DNA from: Peptococcaceae bacterium
GTDB taxonomy: Bacteria > Bacillota > Desulfotomaculia > Desulfotomaculales > JACDOK01
DNA: 64,000 bases
Assembly: GCA_017656185.1 (NCBI GenBank)
Contig: JACDOK010000003.1
Location: 1-64,000 of the forward strand
Reading direction: 5' to 3'
Both the position numbers and the translations under genes were made by a program. Below, in pieces: positions 10,386 through 19,852 of this stretch (position 1 is its first letter; each line of letters begins with the position of its first letter). Under the pieces are notes generated by a model. It made no database searches and was not told the origin of the DNA. It saw nothing but the letters and a program-made list of their open reading frames with translations.

Positions 10386-10847
10386 TTGGTAAGATACCAA
10401 GCAGAAAACGGTTACGCAGAAGGGAAAATGAGGCTTAAAATCAGGCTCGACTTCAAAGGAGTGTCCCGTCCCGGACGTTTTTTCCTCGGGTCCAAGCCGA
10501 CTGACAAGGTGGCCGAAGAGGTACGGGAGCAACAAGTTGCCCTCTTTCGCAATGTTCCCATCCAAGGTGTCACAATCGAGGATATTGACTTAGGTGGCGA
10601 GATATACACCGTCTATGACGATGCTGAACGAACCGAGGTGGCATATGCTCCCGTGCAGTTAACGGTTTCAGTTGACAGCCTGGAAGACATCGTGCGCTTT
10701 ATAGCCCGTGAGGAATTTCGCCGTATCGAAATTTTGGAACCGGACAATATCATTTTATCACGTTTTGATACCGAGCGGTTCCTCTTTCGTATGAACGAAG
10801 AGTTTAAAAGATATCGCCGCCACTTGGAACAAATTTATTCACGCTGA
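10386..10847 (+). CDS. hypothetical protein
   Basis: 153 aa, TTG start behind GGGAGG; charged and soluble; no family recognised. Confidence 0.7.
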   Translation: MVRYQAENGYAEGKMRLKIRLDFKGVSRPGRFFLGSKPTDKVAEEVREQQVALFRNVPIQGVTIEDIDLGGEIYTVYDDAERTEVAYAPVQLTVSVDSLEDIVRFIAREEFRRIEILEPDNIILSRFDTERFLFRMNEEFKRYRRHLEQIYSR

Positions 10848-10898
10848 AGCAGCACCTCAGGGTCCAGATTCACCTATTAAGTGGTGCGTTCGAGTTAC

Positions 10899-10923
10899 CA
10901 TAAATAGAAAATATCTATTTATG
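10899..10923. repeat. Perfect inverted repeat, possible operator or hairpin
   Basis: CATAAATAG-AAAATAT-CTATTTATG (9-bp arms) upstream of the HD-GYP pseudogene. Confidence 0.5.
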
Positions 10924-10954
10924 CCTGTTTATCGCTTAGGCGAAGATGTAGTTC

Positions 10955-11783
10955 ATGCTTAAGTTTAAGACTTCAAACCTTATTTCTGGCATGACATTGG
11001 CGCGCCCCGTGATTTCTCATTATAACGGCTGTATCTACAAAGCGGTACAGTTTTGACCCGCCGCCGCTATGTTGTTTATATTGATAACGGGCTCCTAAGC
11101 GCAGAAGAGTTACAAGATATCATATTCCACCAAACGAGATATAAAGCCGTTTCCCAAGTAAGAAAACTACTGCTGAAGATTGAAAACCACTCTGAAAACA
11201 CATTGATTGCGCCCCAAGAGCTTTCACACACCGTCGATGAAATTATCGGCTAACTGCTCGCCAATTCATCTTTCGTCGTTAACTTGACTGACATTAAAGC
11301 TGAAGACGAATATCTATTTCATCATTCGGTAAATGTTTGTGTGTTGGCCCTGGTCACCGGCATACATTTAGGGTACAGCAAGGCAGATTTACTAACCCTG
11401 GGTATGGGAGCTCTTCTGCACGATATCGGAAAAGTCAAGATTCCTAAAGCCATTTTAAACAAGAAAGGTTGTCACACCGAACAGGAGTTCGAAATCATAA
11501 AACGGCATCCCATATATGGCAAACAACTGCTGTACGATGAGCCGTATTGTACAATAGCATACGCCCATCACGAAAGGTACTCCGGCGAAGGCTATCCACT
11601 CGGTCTAAAAGGTAATGAGATTCACCCCTTTGCCTAAACACCAACGAAACAGTAGTAGTTATTGATACCCCCGCAGGGCGGTCCGCTTTTCCCAACGTTC
11701 GTGTTTTTAAAGACGCCGATGGTCGCCTCATACCACCGTATGACATTTCATTTTCCCAAAATCAAAATGTTATGGATTTCTAA
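10955..11783 (+). pseudogene. Degraded HD-GYP domain (c-di-GMP phosphodiesterase-type) gene
   Basis: MLKFKTSNLISGMTLARPVISHYNGCIYKAVQF* (stop 11054), frame change, ...TVDEIIG* (stop 11251), then HHSVNVCVLALVTGIHLG...LLHDIGKVKIPKAILNKKG...HHERYSGEGYPLGLKG...* (11637), then a frame-shifted tail NTNETVVVIDTPAGRSAFPNVRVFKDADGRLIPPYDISF. Confidence 0.88.
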
Positions 11784-11909
11784 AGTTCACCTAACGAGCG
11801 ATGTATCAGGCCCGGAACTAATTCGGCGGTACTAAAAGAAAAAAGCCTTGTTCCCTCACTCAGCCTGTGGTACAGTTTTGCCATACATCAAGGTAGGGAG
11901 GAGTTAGTC

Positions 11910-12995
11910 GTGAGTAAACTGGCCCGTCCCAATATTCTTTCTCTACAAAGATATCAGCCTGGCAAACCTATCGAAGAAGTAAAGAGAGAGCTGGGGTTGT
12001 CACAGGTCATTAAATTGGCCTCTAATGAAAATCCGCTCGGACCATCCCCTAGAGTCAAACAAGCCATAGAAAATTTTCTGCCAAATATCCAATATTACCC
12101 CGACGGCAGCTGCTACCGTCTGAAACAGGCCTTGGCGCAGTTTTATAATATTACCCATGACTCTATTTTTATAACAAACGGTTCTAACGAGATAGTACAG
12201 CAGATCTCCCTGGCTTTTTTGGAACCCGGGGATGAAGTTATTATGCCCGTACCCAGCTTCCCGCGGTACGAACCCCTAACGCGCTTAATGAATGCGGTAC
12301 CCATTGAGGTGCCACTTAATAATTTTCGTGTCGATTTGGATACTATGGCGTCCCGTATTACGTCAAAAACCAAAGTTATCTATGTCTGCAACCCGAATAA
12401 TCCCACCGGAACCATTGTTACCAAAGAGCAATTGGATGCTTTTCTCCGGCAAGTTCCGGAAAACATACTGGTGGTTTTGGACGAGGCCTATTATGAATAC
12501 GTCGAGGATGGCGCCTTTCCTAACGGGCTAGACTATTTGAAACAGGGCCGGAACGTTATCGTATTGCGTACCTTTTCCAAGATTTACGGCCTGGCGGGGT
12601 TAAGGATCGGCTATGCCTTGGCGCCGCCGGATATCGTCAACTGCCTAGAAAGGGTAAGAGAACCGTTTAACGTTAATGCTGTAGCCCAGGAGGCGGCACT
12701 GGCGGCACTGGCCGATCAGGATTGGGTACGGAAAGTACGGGAATTAAACGCACAAGGGAAGGCTTATTTATACCAGGAGTTTACGAAGATACAAGTTCCG
12801 TATATCCCCACCGAGGCCAACTTTATTCTATTCGACGCCGGGAAAGATGAGAGGTTGGTATTCCAGCAATGTCTGCAAAAAGGAGTAATTATTAGAGGCG
12901 GACTCGGTTATCAAACACGGCTCAGAGTCACCATAGGCACCGGTGAGCAAAATAAGACATTTATACATACCTTGCGAGAAATCCTGGGGAGGTAA
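11910..12995 (+). CDS. hisC: histidinol-phosphate/aromatic aminotransferase (HisC-like)
   Basis: 361 aa; LASNENPLGPSP, NPNNPTG, TFSKIYGLAGLRIGY; next to tyrA. Confidence 0.93.
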   Translation: MSKLARPNILSLQRYQPGKPIEEVKRELGLSQVIKLASNENPLGPSPRVKQAIENFLPNIQYYPDGSCYRLKQALAQFYNITHDSIFITNGSNEIVQQISLAFLEPGDEVIMPVPSFPRYEPLTRLMNAVPIEVPLNNFRVDLDTMASRITSKTKVIYVCNPNNPTGTIVTKEQLDAFLRQVPENILVVLDEAYYEYVEDGAFPNGLDYLKQGRNVIVLRTFSKIYGLAGLRIGYALAPPDIVNCLERVREPFNVNAVAQEAALAALADQDWVRKVRELNAQGKAYLYQEFTKIQVPYIPTEANFILFDAGKDERLVFQQCLQKGVIIRGGLGYQTRLRVTIGTGEQNKTFIHTLREILGR

Positions 12996-13014
12996 CTACC
13001 GGGGAGGCTCCAAA

Positions 13015-14106
13015 GTGTTCAAAAAGGCAGTTCTTGTAGGGGTTGGGCTTATTGGCGGTTCCCTTGGAATGGCGCTTTGTGCGCGTAAAATTGCCGGTGA
13101 AGTCATCGGTATCGATATATCCCCTGATAACCTGCGGAAGGCTTTAGAGTTAAAAGCCGTACACCGTGTCGCCATCGATTACAATGAAGTAAGCGGTGCC
13201 GATCTTATTATCCTGGCCACACCGGTGGGTAGTCTTATTGAAAACCTGCGCAGTATGCTGCCCTATCTCGGTGATAATGTTATTGTCACCGATGTCGGAA
13301 GCTGTAAAGTCCCTATCGTATCCAGGGCTGAAGCATTACTACCTCCCGGGGCTGAGTTTGTCGGAGGCCACCCGATGGCAGGATCGGACCGCCACGGAGT
13401 AACAGCCGCCGACCGATATCTTTTTGAAAGTGCTTATTATGTACTGACCCCAACTGTGAATACCTCTAAAACAGCCCTGGATAAAATACGCCGCTTAGTC
13501 AAAGCTCTGGGCGCGCATCCCGTTATTCTTTCACCGGAAGAACACGACCGTATAGTGGCGGCAGTGAGTCATTTGCCGCATCTGGTAGCCTGCAGCCTTA
13601 TGAATCATCTTGCGGGAATCCCGAATTCTGATCGCACCCTGGCGTTAGGAGCCGGAGGTTTACGGGATACCACCCGTATAGCGGCAGGAAATCCTATTTT
13701 ATGGCGTGATATACTTCTTTCTAATAAATCGGAGATACTGGCCCAACTTAATTTATTCCGCCAAGAGATTGACCGGATCACGAATTATTTGGAATCCGGC
13801 AATCAGGAGGCCCTTATGCACTGGTTGGAACGGGCGCGACAAACCCGGCTCAGGTTGCCATCCAAGGCAAAAGGGTATCTTACCGAGCTCTATGGGCTTA
13901 ATATTATCGTGCCGGACCAACCCGGAAGTATCGCCAAGGTAGCCACACTTTTGGCAGAAGAAAACATAATTATTAGTGATTTGGAAGTTTTAAGGGTACG
14001 CGAGGGAGATGCGGGGAGCATTCGCTTAGCTTTTAGTAGCCCGGCGGATCGAGATAAAGCAGCTCAGATACTAGAAAAACATCATATCCCCATAACCAAG
14101 GAGTAA
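13015..14106 (+). CDS. tyrA: prephenate dehydrogenase with C-terminal ACT domain
   Basis: Start moved to GTG 13015 after GGGGAGG; AVLVGVGLIGGSLG Rossmann motif, GGHPMAGSDRHG; C-terminal LNIIVPDQPGSIAKVATLLAEENI. Confidence 0.94.
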   Translation: MFKKAVLVGVGLIGGSLGMALCARKIAGEVIGIDISPDNLRKALELKAVHRVAIDYNEVSGADLIILATPVGSLIENLRSMLPYLGDNVIVTDVGSCKVPIVSRAEALLPPGAEFVGGHPMAGSDRHGVTAADRYLFESAYYVLTPTVNTSKTALDKIRRLVKALGAHPVILSPEEHDRIVAAVSHLPHLVACSLMNHLAGIPNSDRTLALGAGGLRDTTRIAAGNPILWRDILLSNKSEILAQLNLFRQEIDRITNYLESGNQEALMHWLERARQTRLRLPSKAKGYLTELYGLNIIVPDQPGSIAKVATLLAEENIIISDLEVLRVREGDAGSIRLAFSSPADRDKAAQILEKHHIPITKE

Positions 14107-14120
14107 GCAGGAAGCAGTGA
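14106..14120. repeat. Dispersed intergenic repeat, copy 1
   Basis: AGCAGGAAGCAGTGA immediately after tyrA; same 15-mer at 29860-29874. Confidence 0.6.
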
Positions 14121-14217
14121 ACAGCGAGGGGTAAGGGGTAAGGTAGGGTAATTGGTAATAAAGATGGTCTTAACTGTCTTTAGAAAGGAATGCCCGAAAC
14201 AAATAATCGTTTATTCT

Positions 14218-14270
14218 ACCGGATCTCCACCGGATCTCTACCGAATTTCTATTGGATATCTGGATATTCC
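14218..14270. repeat. Degenerate 11-bp tandem repeat upstream of aroA
   Basis: ACCGGATCTCC|ACCGGATCTCT|ACCGAATTTCT|ATTGGATATCT|GGATATTCC. Confidence 0.6.
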
Positions 14271-14353
14271 ATTGTAAGGGTTCGCTCGCTGGAAATAACC
14301 GCTCATATAGTACCTTCAGAACTAGTATTCTCGAGATAGAGGTGACAGCGTTA

Positions 14354-15640
14354 ATGTTAACTGTTACGCCCATCAGCAGAATGAGGGGAACAGTCAACGT
14401 TCCCGGGGATAAGTCGATTTCCCATCGTGCCGTTATGCTGGGATCCTTGGCTGAAGGCACGACGATCATAAGAAACTTCCTGCATAGTCAGGACTGCCTC
14501 TCAACTGTTAAGTGCATGCAGCAGCTGGGAGCTGCCGTGACTATTAAAGATGACGGTTCCGTACAGATTGAAGGCGGCGGTCTTGAAGCCCTGGCGGAAC
14601 CAACCGATGTACTTGACGCCGGTAATTCCGGTACTACTATGCGTCTGCTCCTTGGCATTCTCGCAACACAACCATTTTTTAGCGTTATCACCGGGGATGC
14701 CTCTTTAAGACGGCGTCCTATGGACCGTGTGGGAGAGCCGTTAAAAATGATGGGCGCCACTTTTCTCGGGCGCAATAACGGTAAGCTGGCACCTATCGCC
14801 GTTCAAGGAGGTAATTTGAAACCTATCAGCTACAGGACGCCTGTTGCAAGTGCCCAGTTAAAGTCATCCATACTCCTGGCGGCCTTGAATACTCCTGGAC
14901 AAACCTGTGTTACCGAGCCGGCACCCTCCCGGGATCATACGGAACGAATGCTACGCTACTTTGGGGCATCACTCCATAAGGAAGGGTTAAGCACCTACCT
15001 TCAAGGAGCACCCCGCCTCAAAGGTCGGGAAGTTGTGGTGCCCGGCGATATATCTTCGGCCGCCTTTTTTATGGTAGCCGCCTGTATTATACCGGACAGC
15101 GAGATTTTAATTAAAGACGTGGGTATTAATCCCTTGCGTACCGGAATTATTGATGTCCTGCGTTCAATGGGGGCCGATATAACCATCCACCATCCGAGAA
15201 CATTTTCCGGAGAACCTGTGGCAGATATCGTTGTACGTACCAGCTCTTTACACGGGACGAAAGTGGGGGGCGATTTAATCCCGCGCCTCATCGATGAAAT
15301 CCCTGTTCTTGCTGTTGCTGCCGCTTATGCCGATGGAAATACGATTATTACTGATGCAGCCGAATTAAAGGTAAAGGAATCCAATAGGATAGCCACGATG
15401 GCATCGGAATTGTCGTCCATAGGAGCGGATGTAAGGGAACTTGATGACGGGCTGTTCATCAAGGGCGGGCAACCCATACAGGGTGGCATTTGTGATAGCC
15501 ACGGTGACCATCGTATCGCCATGTCACTAGCCATTGCCGGTCTTTCGGCTTCGGGACCAGTTACCATAAAAAATAGCGAGTGTATAGATGTTTCTTTCCC
15601 TGGATTTCTTGAAGTATTAAAAACAGTTAGCGAAGGATAA
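14354..15640 (+). CDS. aroA: 3-phosphoshikimate 1-carboxyvinyltransferase
   Basis: GDKSISHRAVMLGSLAEG, LDAGNSGTTMRLL, DHRIAMSLAIAGL; start moved to ATG 14354. Confidence 0.96.
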   Translation: MLTVTPISRMRGTVNVPGDKSISHRAVMLGSLAEGTTIIRNFLHSQDCLSTVKCMQQLGAAVTIKDDGSVQIEGGGLEALAEPTDVLDAGNSGTTMRLLLGILATQPFFSVITGDASLRRRPMDRVGEPLKMMGATFLGRNNGKLAPIAVQGGNLKPISYRTPVASAQLKSSILLAALNTPGQTCVTEPAPSRDHTERMLRYFGASLHKEGLSTYLQGAPRLKGREVVVPGDISSAAFFMVAACIIPDSEILIKDVGINPLRTGIIDVLRSMGADITIHHPRTFSGEPVADIVVRTSSLHGTKVGGDLIPRLIDEIPVLAVAAAYADGNTIITDAAELKVKESNRIATMASELSSIGADVRELDDGLFIKGGQPIQGGICDSHGDHRIAMSLAIAGLSASGPVTIKNSECIDVSFPGFLEVLKTVSEG

Positions 15641-15704
15641 TACCAATATATATCCTATAGGTTTGAATTACCTTTTTACTTTGATAAGAGGAAATTTCAC
15701 AATT

Positions 15705-16409
15705 ATGTCGAAGGTAGAAACAACACATCAAAAGGGAGGACGACCTACTATAAACAAAACAACAGCTATTGCTGTGGATGGACCGGCCGGTGCCGGTAAA
15801 AGCACTGTCGCGCGTAAAGTGGCTGAAAAATTAGGTTTTCTTTACGTGGATACCGGGGCAATGTACAGGGCTTTGACCCTTTTTGCTTTACGCCGGGGAG
15901 TTCCAATTAATAATGATGAAGCTTTGTCAGAACTCATCAAGCAAGTACGATTAGACGTAAAACCCGGACGGATATTACTTAACGGTGAAGATGTAACCGT
16001 TCCTATTCGTTCTCCTGAAGTGTCACGGCATGTCTCCTTAGTAGCCCGGTTACCGTCAGTTCGACGGTATCTTTTGAAGTTGCAAAGGGAGCTTGCCGCC
16101 AACGTTAACGTAGTTATGGAGGGTAGGGATATCGGGACAGTAGTGCTGCCTGAAGCCGACAAAAAGTTCTTTATCACGGCTTCAGTGGCGGAAAGAGCAA
16201 AAAGGCGTAGACAGGATCTTTTGACACAAGGGCATGACATAAGTGTGGAAAAACTGGAAAAGGAGATAGCGGAAAGGGATCTGTTGGATAGTACGCGAGA
16301 TATTGCCCCCCTCAAACCCGCCTCTGATGCCATCTTTATTGATACTACCCGGATGACAATTCAAGAAGTGGTAGACCGTATTGTTTCGGAGGTACAGGGT
16401 AACCGATGA
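15705..16409 (+). CDS. cmk: cytidylate kinase
   Basis: AVDGPAGAGKSTVARKVAEKLGFLYVDTGAMYRA; start probably 15705. Confidence 0.96.
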   Translation: MSKVETTHQKGGRPTINKTTAIAVDGPAGAGKSTVARKVAEKLGFLYVDTGAMYRALTLFALRRGVPINNDEALSELIKQVRLDVKPGRILLNGEDVTVPIRSPEVSRHVSLVARLPSVRRYLLKLQRELAANVNVVMEGRDIGTVVLPEADKKFFITASVAERAKRRRQDLLTQGHDISVEKLEKEIAERDLLDSTRDIAPLKPASDAIFIDTTRMTIQEVVDRIVSEVQGNR

Positions 16410-16990
16410 TTTATGCGTTAGCTCGCGCCATTCTCCGATGGGTGCTCTTACTGCGCCGCTGGAACGTTGGCGGATTACAGCATATGCCGAAACACGGGGG
16501 GGTTATTGTTGCTTCCAATCATATAAGTTACTGGGACCCGGTAGTAGTAGGCTGCTGTTTCCAGCGGAGAGTGTATTTTATGGCTAAAGCCGAACTTTTC
16601 CGCTACCCTGTTTTCGGATCTCTTTTAAGAATCCTGGGAGCATTTCCGGTACACCGTAGTGGCGCGGACCGCCAAGCTATCCGTACGGCATTACAACACT
16701 TGAAGCAAGGGAGAGTGCTTGGTATATTTCCTGAAGGAACACGTAGCAAGACAGGTAAAATGTTGGCACCACAAATGGGCACGGCCCTGATAGCCCTAAA
16801 GGCCGGCGTACCTGTACTTCCGGTAGCCGTTTCCGGAACGCGAGGTGTATTCGGAAAAATAAAGGTAAAGATTGGCAAACCACTCGTATTTCAAAATTAT
16901 TATGCGAAAAAACCATCTAAGGAAGATTTGAAAAAAGTAAGCGAAGTTATAATGGAACACATTGCGGCCTTGCACTCAAGCTTGGGGTGA
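16406..16990 (+). CDS. plsC: 1-acyl-sn-glycerol-3-phosphate acyltransferase
   Basis: 194 aa; SNHISYWDP and FPEGTRSKTGK motifs; ATGA overlap with cmk. Confidence 0.94.
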   Translation: MIYALARAILRWVLLLRRWNVGGLQHMPKHGGVIVASNHISYWDPVVVGCCFQRRVYFMAKAELFRYPVFGSLLRILGAFPVHRSGADRQAIRTALQHLKQGRVLGIFPEGTRSKTGKMLAPQMGTALIALKAGVPVLPVAVSGTRGVFGKIKVKIGKPLVFQNYYAKKPSKEDLKKVSEVIMEHIAALHSSLG

Positions 16991-16997
16991 TTTTTCT

Positions 16998-18980
16998 TTG
17001 GAAATCAAGTTAGCCACGAAAGCCGGATTTTGTTTCGGAGTGAGGAGGGCTATTGATCTCGCCCTAAAAACGGCACAGGAAAGTAAAGGACCCATTTACT
17101 CACTGGGACCGTTAATTCATAATCCTCAGGTAGTTAATTTTCTTGCTACTCAAGGAATAACGCCTATCGATGATTTCAGCGACATCACCGAAGGTACGCT
17201 GATCATTAGATCTCATGGCGTACAGCCGCAGTTGATAGATGCTGCTAAAAACAAAGGTTTACAAATTATAGATGCCACCTGCCCATTTGTCAAACGGGCC
17301 CAAAGATTGGCTTGCGATCTTACCGCCCAAGGTTATCAAGTTGTAGTAGTCGGGGACAAGGAACATCCCGAAGTGCAGGGCATTGTGGGATGGACAAACG
17401 GTCAGGCCATAGTGGTCGAAAACCCCTCTGAAGCCGCTGGCCTGCCCGTATTCTCAAAAGTCGGTGTGGTGGCACAAACCACACAACCCGAGTACAACTT
17501 CGATGCGGTAGTACAGGTTTTACAGGACCGGATGGGCGAGGTTACGGTTTCAAAAACCATTTGCAACGCTGTAGCCGAACGGCAAAAAGCTGCCTTGGCA
17601 TTAGCGTGTGAAGTGGACGTCATGATTGTGGTAGGAGGCGCCAACAGTGCCAATACCCGAAAACTGACAAGTTTATGCAAAAACACGAGAACACCTACCT
17701 ATGCCATTGAAACCGCTGATCAATTAGACCCTTCCTGGTTCAGAAACGTAAAGATCGCAGGTTTGACGGCAGGTGCTTCTACACCTGATTGGATTATCGA
17801 GGAGGTTGAAAGTAGGATGCGTGAGTTGGAAGAAATCACGAGCCCGGAAGATGAAATGCAAAATATGGAGGTAAAAACTCTCCGGGCGGGGGAAATCGTA
17901 AAGGGGGTTGTTGTCGAAGTCGACCAGGACGAGGTTCTGGTTGACGTGGGAGCCAAATCCGAAGGTGTTGTTCCCTTACGGGAATTGTCCTGCTGTGAAG
18001 TCACCTCCCCTCATGAAATTGTCAAAGTGGGGGATGAAATAGATGTCTGGGTGGTTAAGGCAAAGGACAATGAAGGAAGAATTATCCTGTCCAAAGAAAG
18101 AGCAGATGCGGTAAAGGCTTGGGAAACTTTACAGGAAAGCTACCGGCAAAACGAGACTGTTTCAGGTATTGTACGTGAAGTAGTTAAAGGCGGCCTCTTG
18201 GTTGACGTTGGTGTGCGGGCTTTTTTACCTGCCTCCCAGGTCGACCGCGGTTTTGTTGAAGATTTACACCAGTTCGTTAATCAAGAAATCCGTGCTAAGA
18301 TTATTGAGTTCAATAAGAGTCGCAAAAAAATCATCTTATCGCGTAAGGCTGTTCTGGAAGAAGAATATGCCGAAAAGCGGCAGAAAACGCTGGCTAGTAT
18401 TCAGGAAGGAGACGTCGTCAAAGGCGTAGTGAGGCGTCTTACTGAATTCGGCGCCTTTGTTGATATCGGCGGTCTTGATGGTCTGCTGCACATATCAGAG
18501 ATTTCTTGGCACCGTATTAATCACCCGTCAGAAGAACTTACTGTGGGCGATGAAATTGATGTCAAAGTGCTTAAGGTAGATAAGGAAAATGAAAAGGTCT
18601 CCCTTAGCAGAAAACAAATTCTTCCCAATCCTTGGGATAACGTACAGGAAAAATACCTGGTTGACAGCATTGTAAAAGCTAAAGTAGTACGCCTGGTTCC
18701 CTTTGGGGCGTTTGTGGAACTGGAACCTGGTGTTGAAGGTCTAATTCATATTTCCCATCTCGCTGATTGGCACGTTGCCAAGCCGGAAGACGTCGTGGCT
18801 GAAGGTCAAGAAATTGATGTTAAGGTGCTCAGTGTCGATCCCGAGGCTAAAAGAATCAGGCTGTCGTTGCGAGAGGCGCAGAAGACGGTTAAATCTGACG
18901 ACGAAACATCCTATCAAGACCGTAATTCCGGTAAAGTAACCATCGGAGACGTTTTCGGAGACTTGTTTGACAAGAACTAA
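16998..18980 (+). CDS. ispH: IspH (HMBPP reductase) fused to four-repeat ribosomal S1-like domain
   Basis: LATKAGFCFGVRRAID..., DATCPFVKRAQ; then successive S1 repeats (GEIVKGVVVEVDQDEVLVDVG; ETVSGIVREVVKGGLLVDVG; GDVVKGVVRRLTEFGAFVDIG; DSIVKAKVVRLVPFGAFVELE); TTG start 16998. Confidence 0.94.
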   Translation: MEIKLATKAGFCFGVRRAIDLALKTAQESKGPIYSLGPLIHNPQVVNFLATQGITPIDDFSDITEGTLIIRSHGVQPQLIDAAKNKGLQIIDATCPFVKRAQRLACDLTAQGYQVVVVGDKEHPEVQGIVGWTNGQAIVVENPSEAAGLPVFSKVGVVAQTTQPEYNFDAVVQVLQDRMGEVTVSKTICNAVAERQKAALALACEVDVMIVVGGANSANTRKLTSLCKNTRTPTYAIETADQLDPSWFRNVKIAGLTAGASTPDWIIEEVESRMRELEEITSPEDEMQNMEVKTLRAGEIVKGVVVEVDQDEVLVDVGAKSEGVVPLRELSCCEVTSPHEIVKVGDEIDVWVVKAKDNEGRIILSKERADAVKAWETLQESYRQNETVSGIVREVVKGGLLVDVGVRAFLPASQVDRGFVEDLHQFVNQEIRAKIIEFNKSRKKIILSRKAVLEEEYAEKRQKTLASIQEGDVVKGVVRRLTEFGAFVDIGGLDGLLHISEISWHRINHPSEELTVGDEIDVKVLKVDKENEKVSLSRKQILPNPWDNVQEKYLVDSIVKAKVVRLVPFGAFVELEPGVEGLIHISHLADWHVAKPEDVVAEGQEIDVKVLSVDPEAKRIRLSLREAQKTVKSDDETSYQDRNSGKVTIGDVFGDLFDKN

Positions 18981-19005
18981 CAATATATAAATAATAAAAC
19001 CGTTT

Positions 19006-19038
19006 TTAAAAAGGAGCAGGTAGTTGCTCCTTTTTTTT
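19006..19038 (+). terminator. Rho-independent terminator after ispH-S1
   Basis: AAAAGGAGCA-GGTAGT-TGCTCCTTTT followed by T-tract. Confidence 0.85.
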
Positions 19039-19138
19039 ATACCGGTAAATAATTTTTGCGGCTCTGATCATCGTATAATTTGACCTTGCCAGGGAAACCT
19101 AAAAATAACATTTATACAGGTAAGAAGGAGTAGGTGTT

Positions 19139-19852
19139 ATGGAAAGGCTACCTCTTGGCATCATCGTACTAATCGTTGTTTCCGTCCTCATCTATTTAGG
19201 CCTGGCACATCGTGTCCTTGACCGCATGCGTCTTAACGATAAGACCGCACTGGTAATTTTAGGATTAATGATTGTCGGAAGCCTGATTGACCTTCCGCTT
19301 ACTAAGGGCAACATAACAGTGGCTTTAAACATAGGCGGCGGTCTTGTTCCTATCGGATTGGCTTTCTACCTGTTGGGTAAAGCCGAGCATAACCGCGAAC
19401 GTATTAACGCTTTAATGGGAGCCTTAGTAACCGGTGCTGTTGTCTTCGTCATTGGAACATACCTAATGACCGGTTTAACCGAACCAGCCGGCCGGTACGC
19501 CGTTATAGATGTACTTTACATTTATCCCATCGTAGCAGCCGTTATCGCCTATGCCGCCGGACGTTCCAGGCGTGGTGCCTTTGTATCCGCGACCCTCGGA
19601 GTGTTGCTGGCCGATATTTTTCACTTGATAAACCTGGCGGGCAGGAACATTCCGGGAATGGTCCACATCGGTGGGGCAGGGGCTTTTGACGTTCTGGTAA
19701 TTTCCGGTGTATTGGCCGTACTTTTAGTTGAAATCGTCGGTGAAGCGCGCGAAAGGCTGCAAGGAGGTCCCCAATCAGAGGGTCGAGGTGAAGGTACTCT
19801 TGCCGCCCTGAAAAGCCCCGAAGACAAAGGAGGCCGCGAAAATGAAAACTAA
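19139..19852 (+). CDS. DUF1614 family membrane protein
   Basis: 237 aa polytopic; GGGLVPIGLAFYLL, YPIVAAVIAYAAGRSRRGAFVSATLGVLLADI. Confidence 0.8.
   Translation: MERLPLGIIVLIVVSVLIYLGLAHRVLDRMRLNDKTALVILGLMIVGSLIDLPLTKGNITVALNIGGGLVPIGLAFYLLGKAEHNRERINALMGALVTGAVVFVIGTYLMTGLTEPAGRYAVIDVLYIYPIVAAVIAYAAGRSRRGAFVSATLGVLLADIFHLINLAGRNIPGMVHIGGAGAFDVLVISGVLAVLLVEIVGEARERLQGGPQSEGRGEGTLAALKSPEDKGGRENEN

Noticed and set aside
15842-16333. 163 aa minus-strand ORF
   Set aside because: Antisense to cmk, Ser/Thr-rich shadow translation
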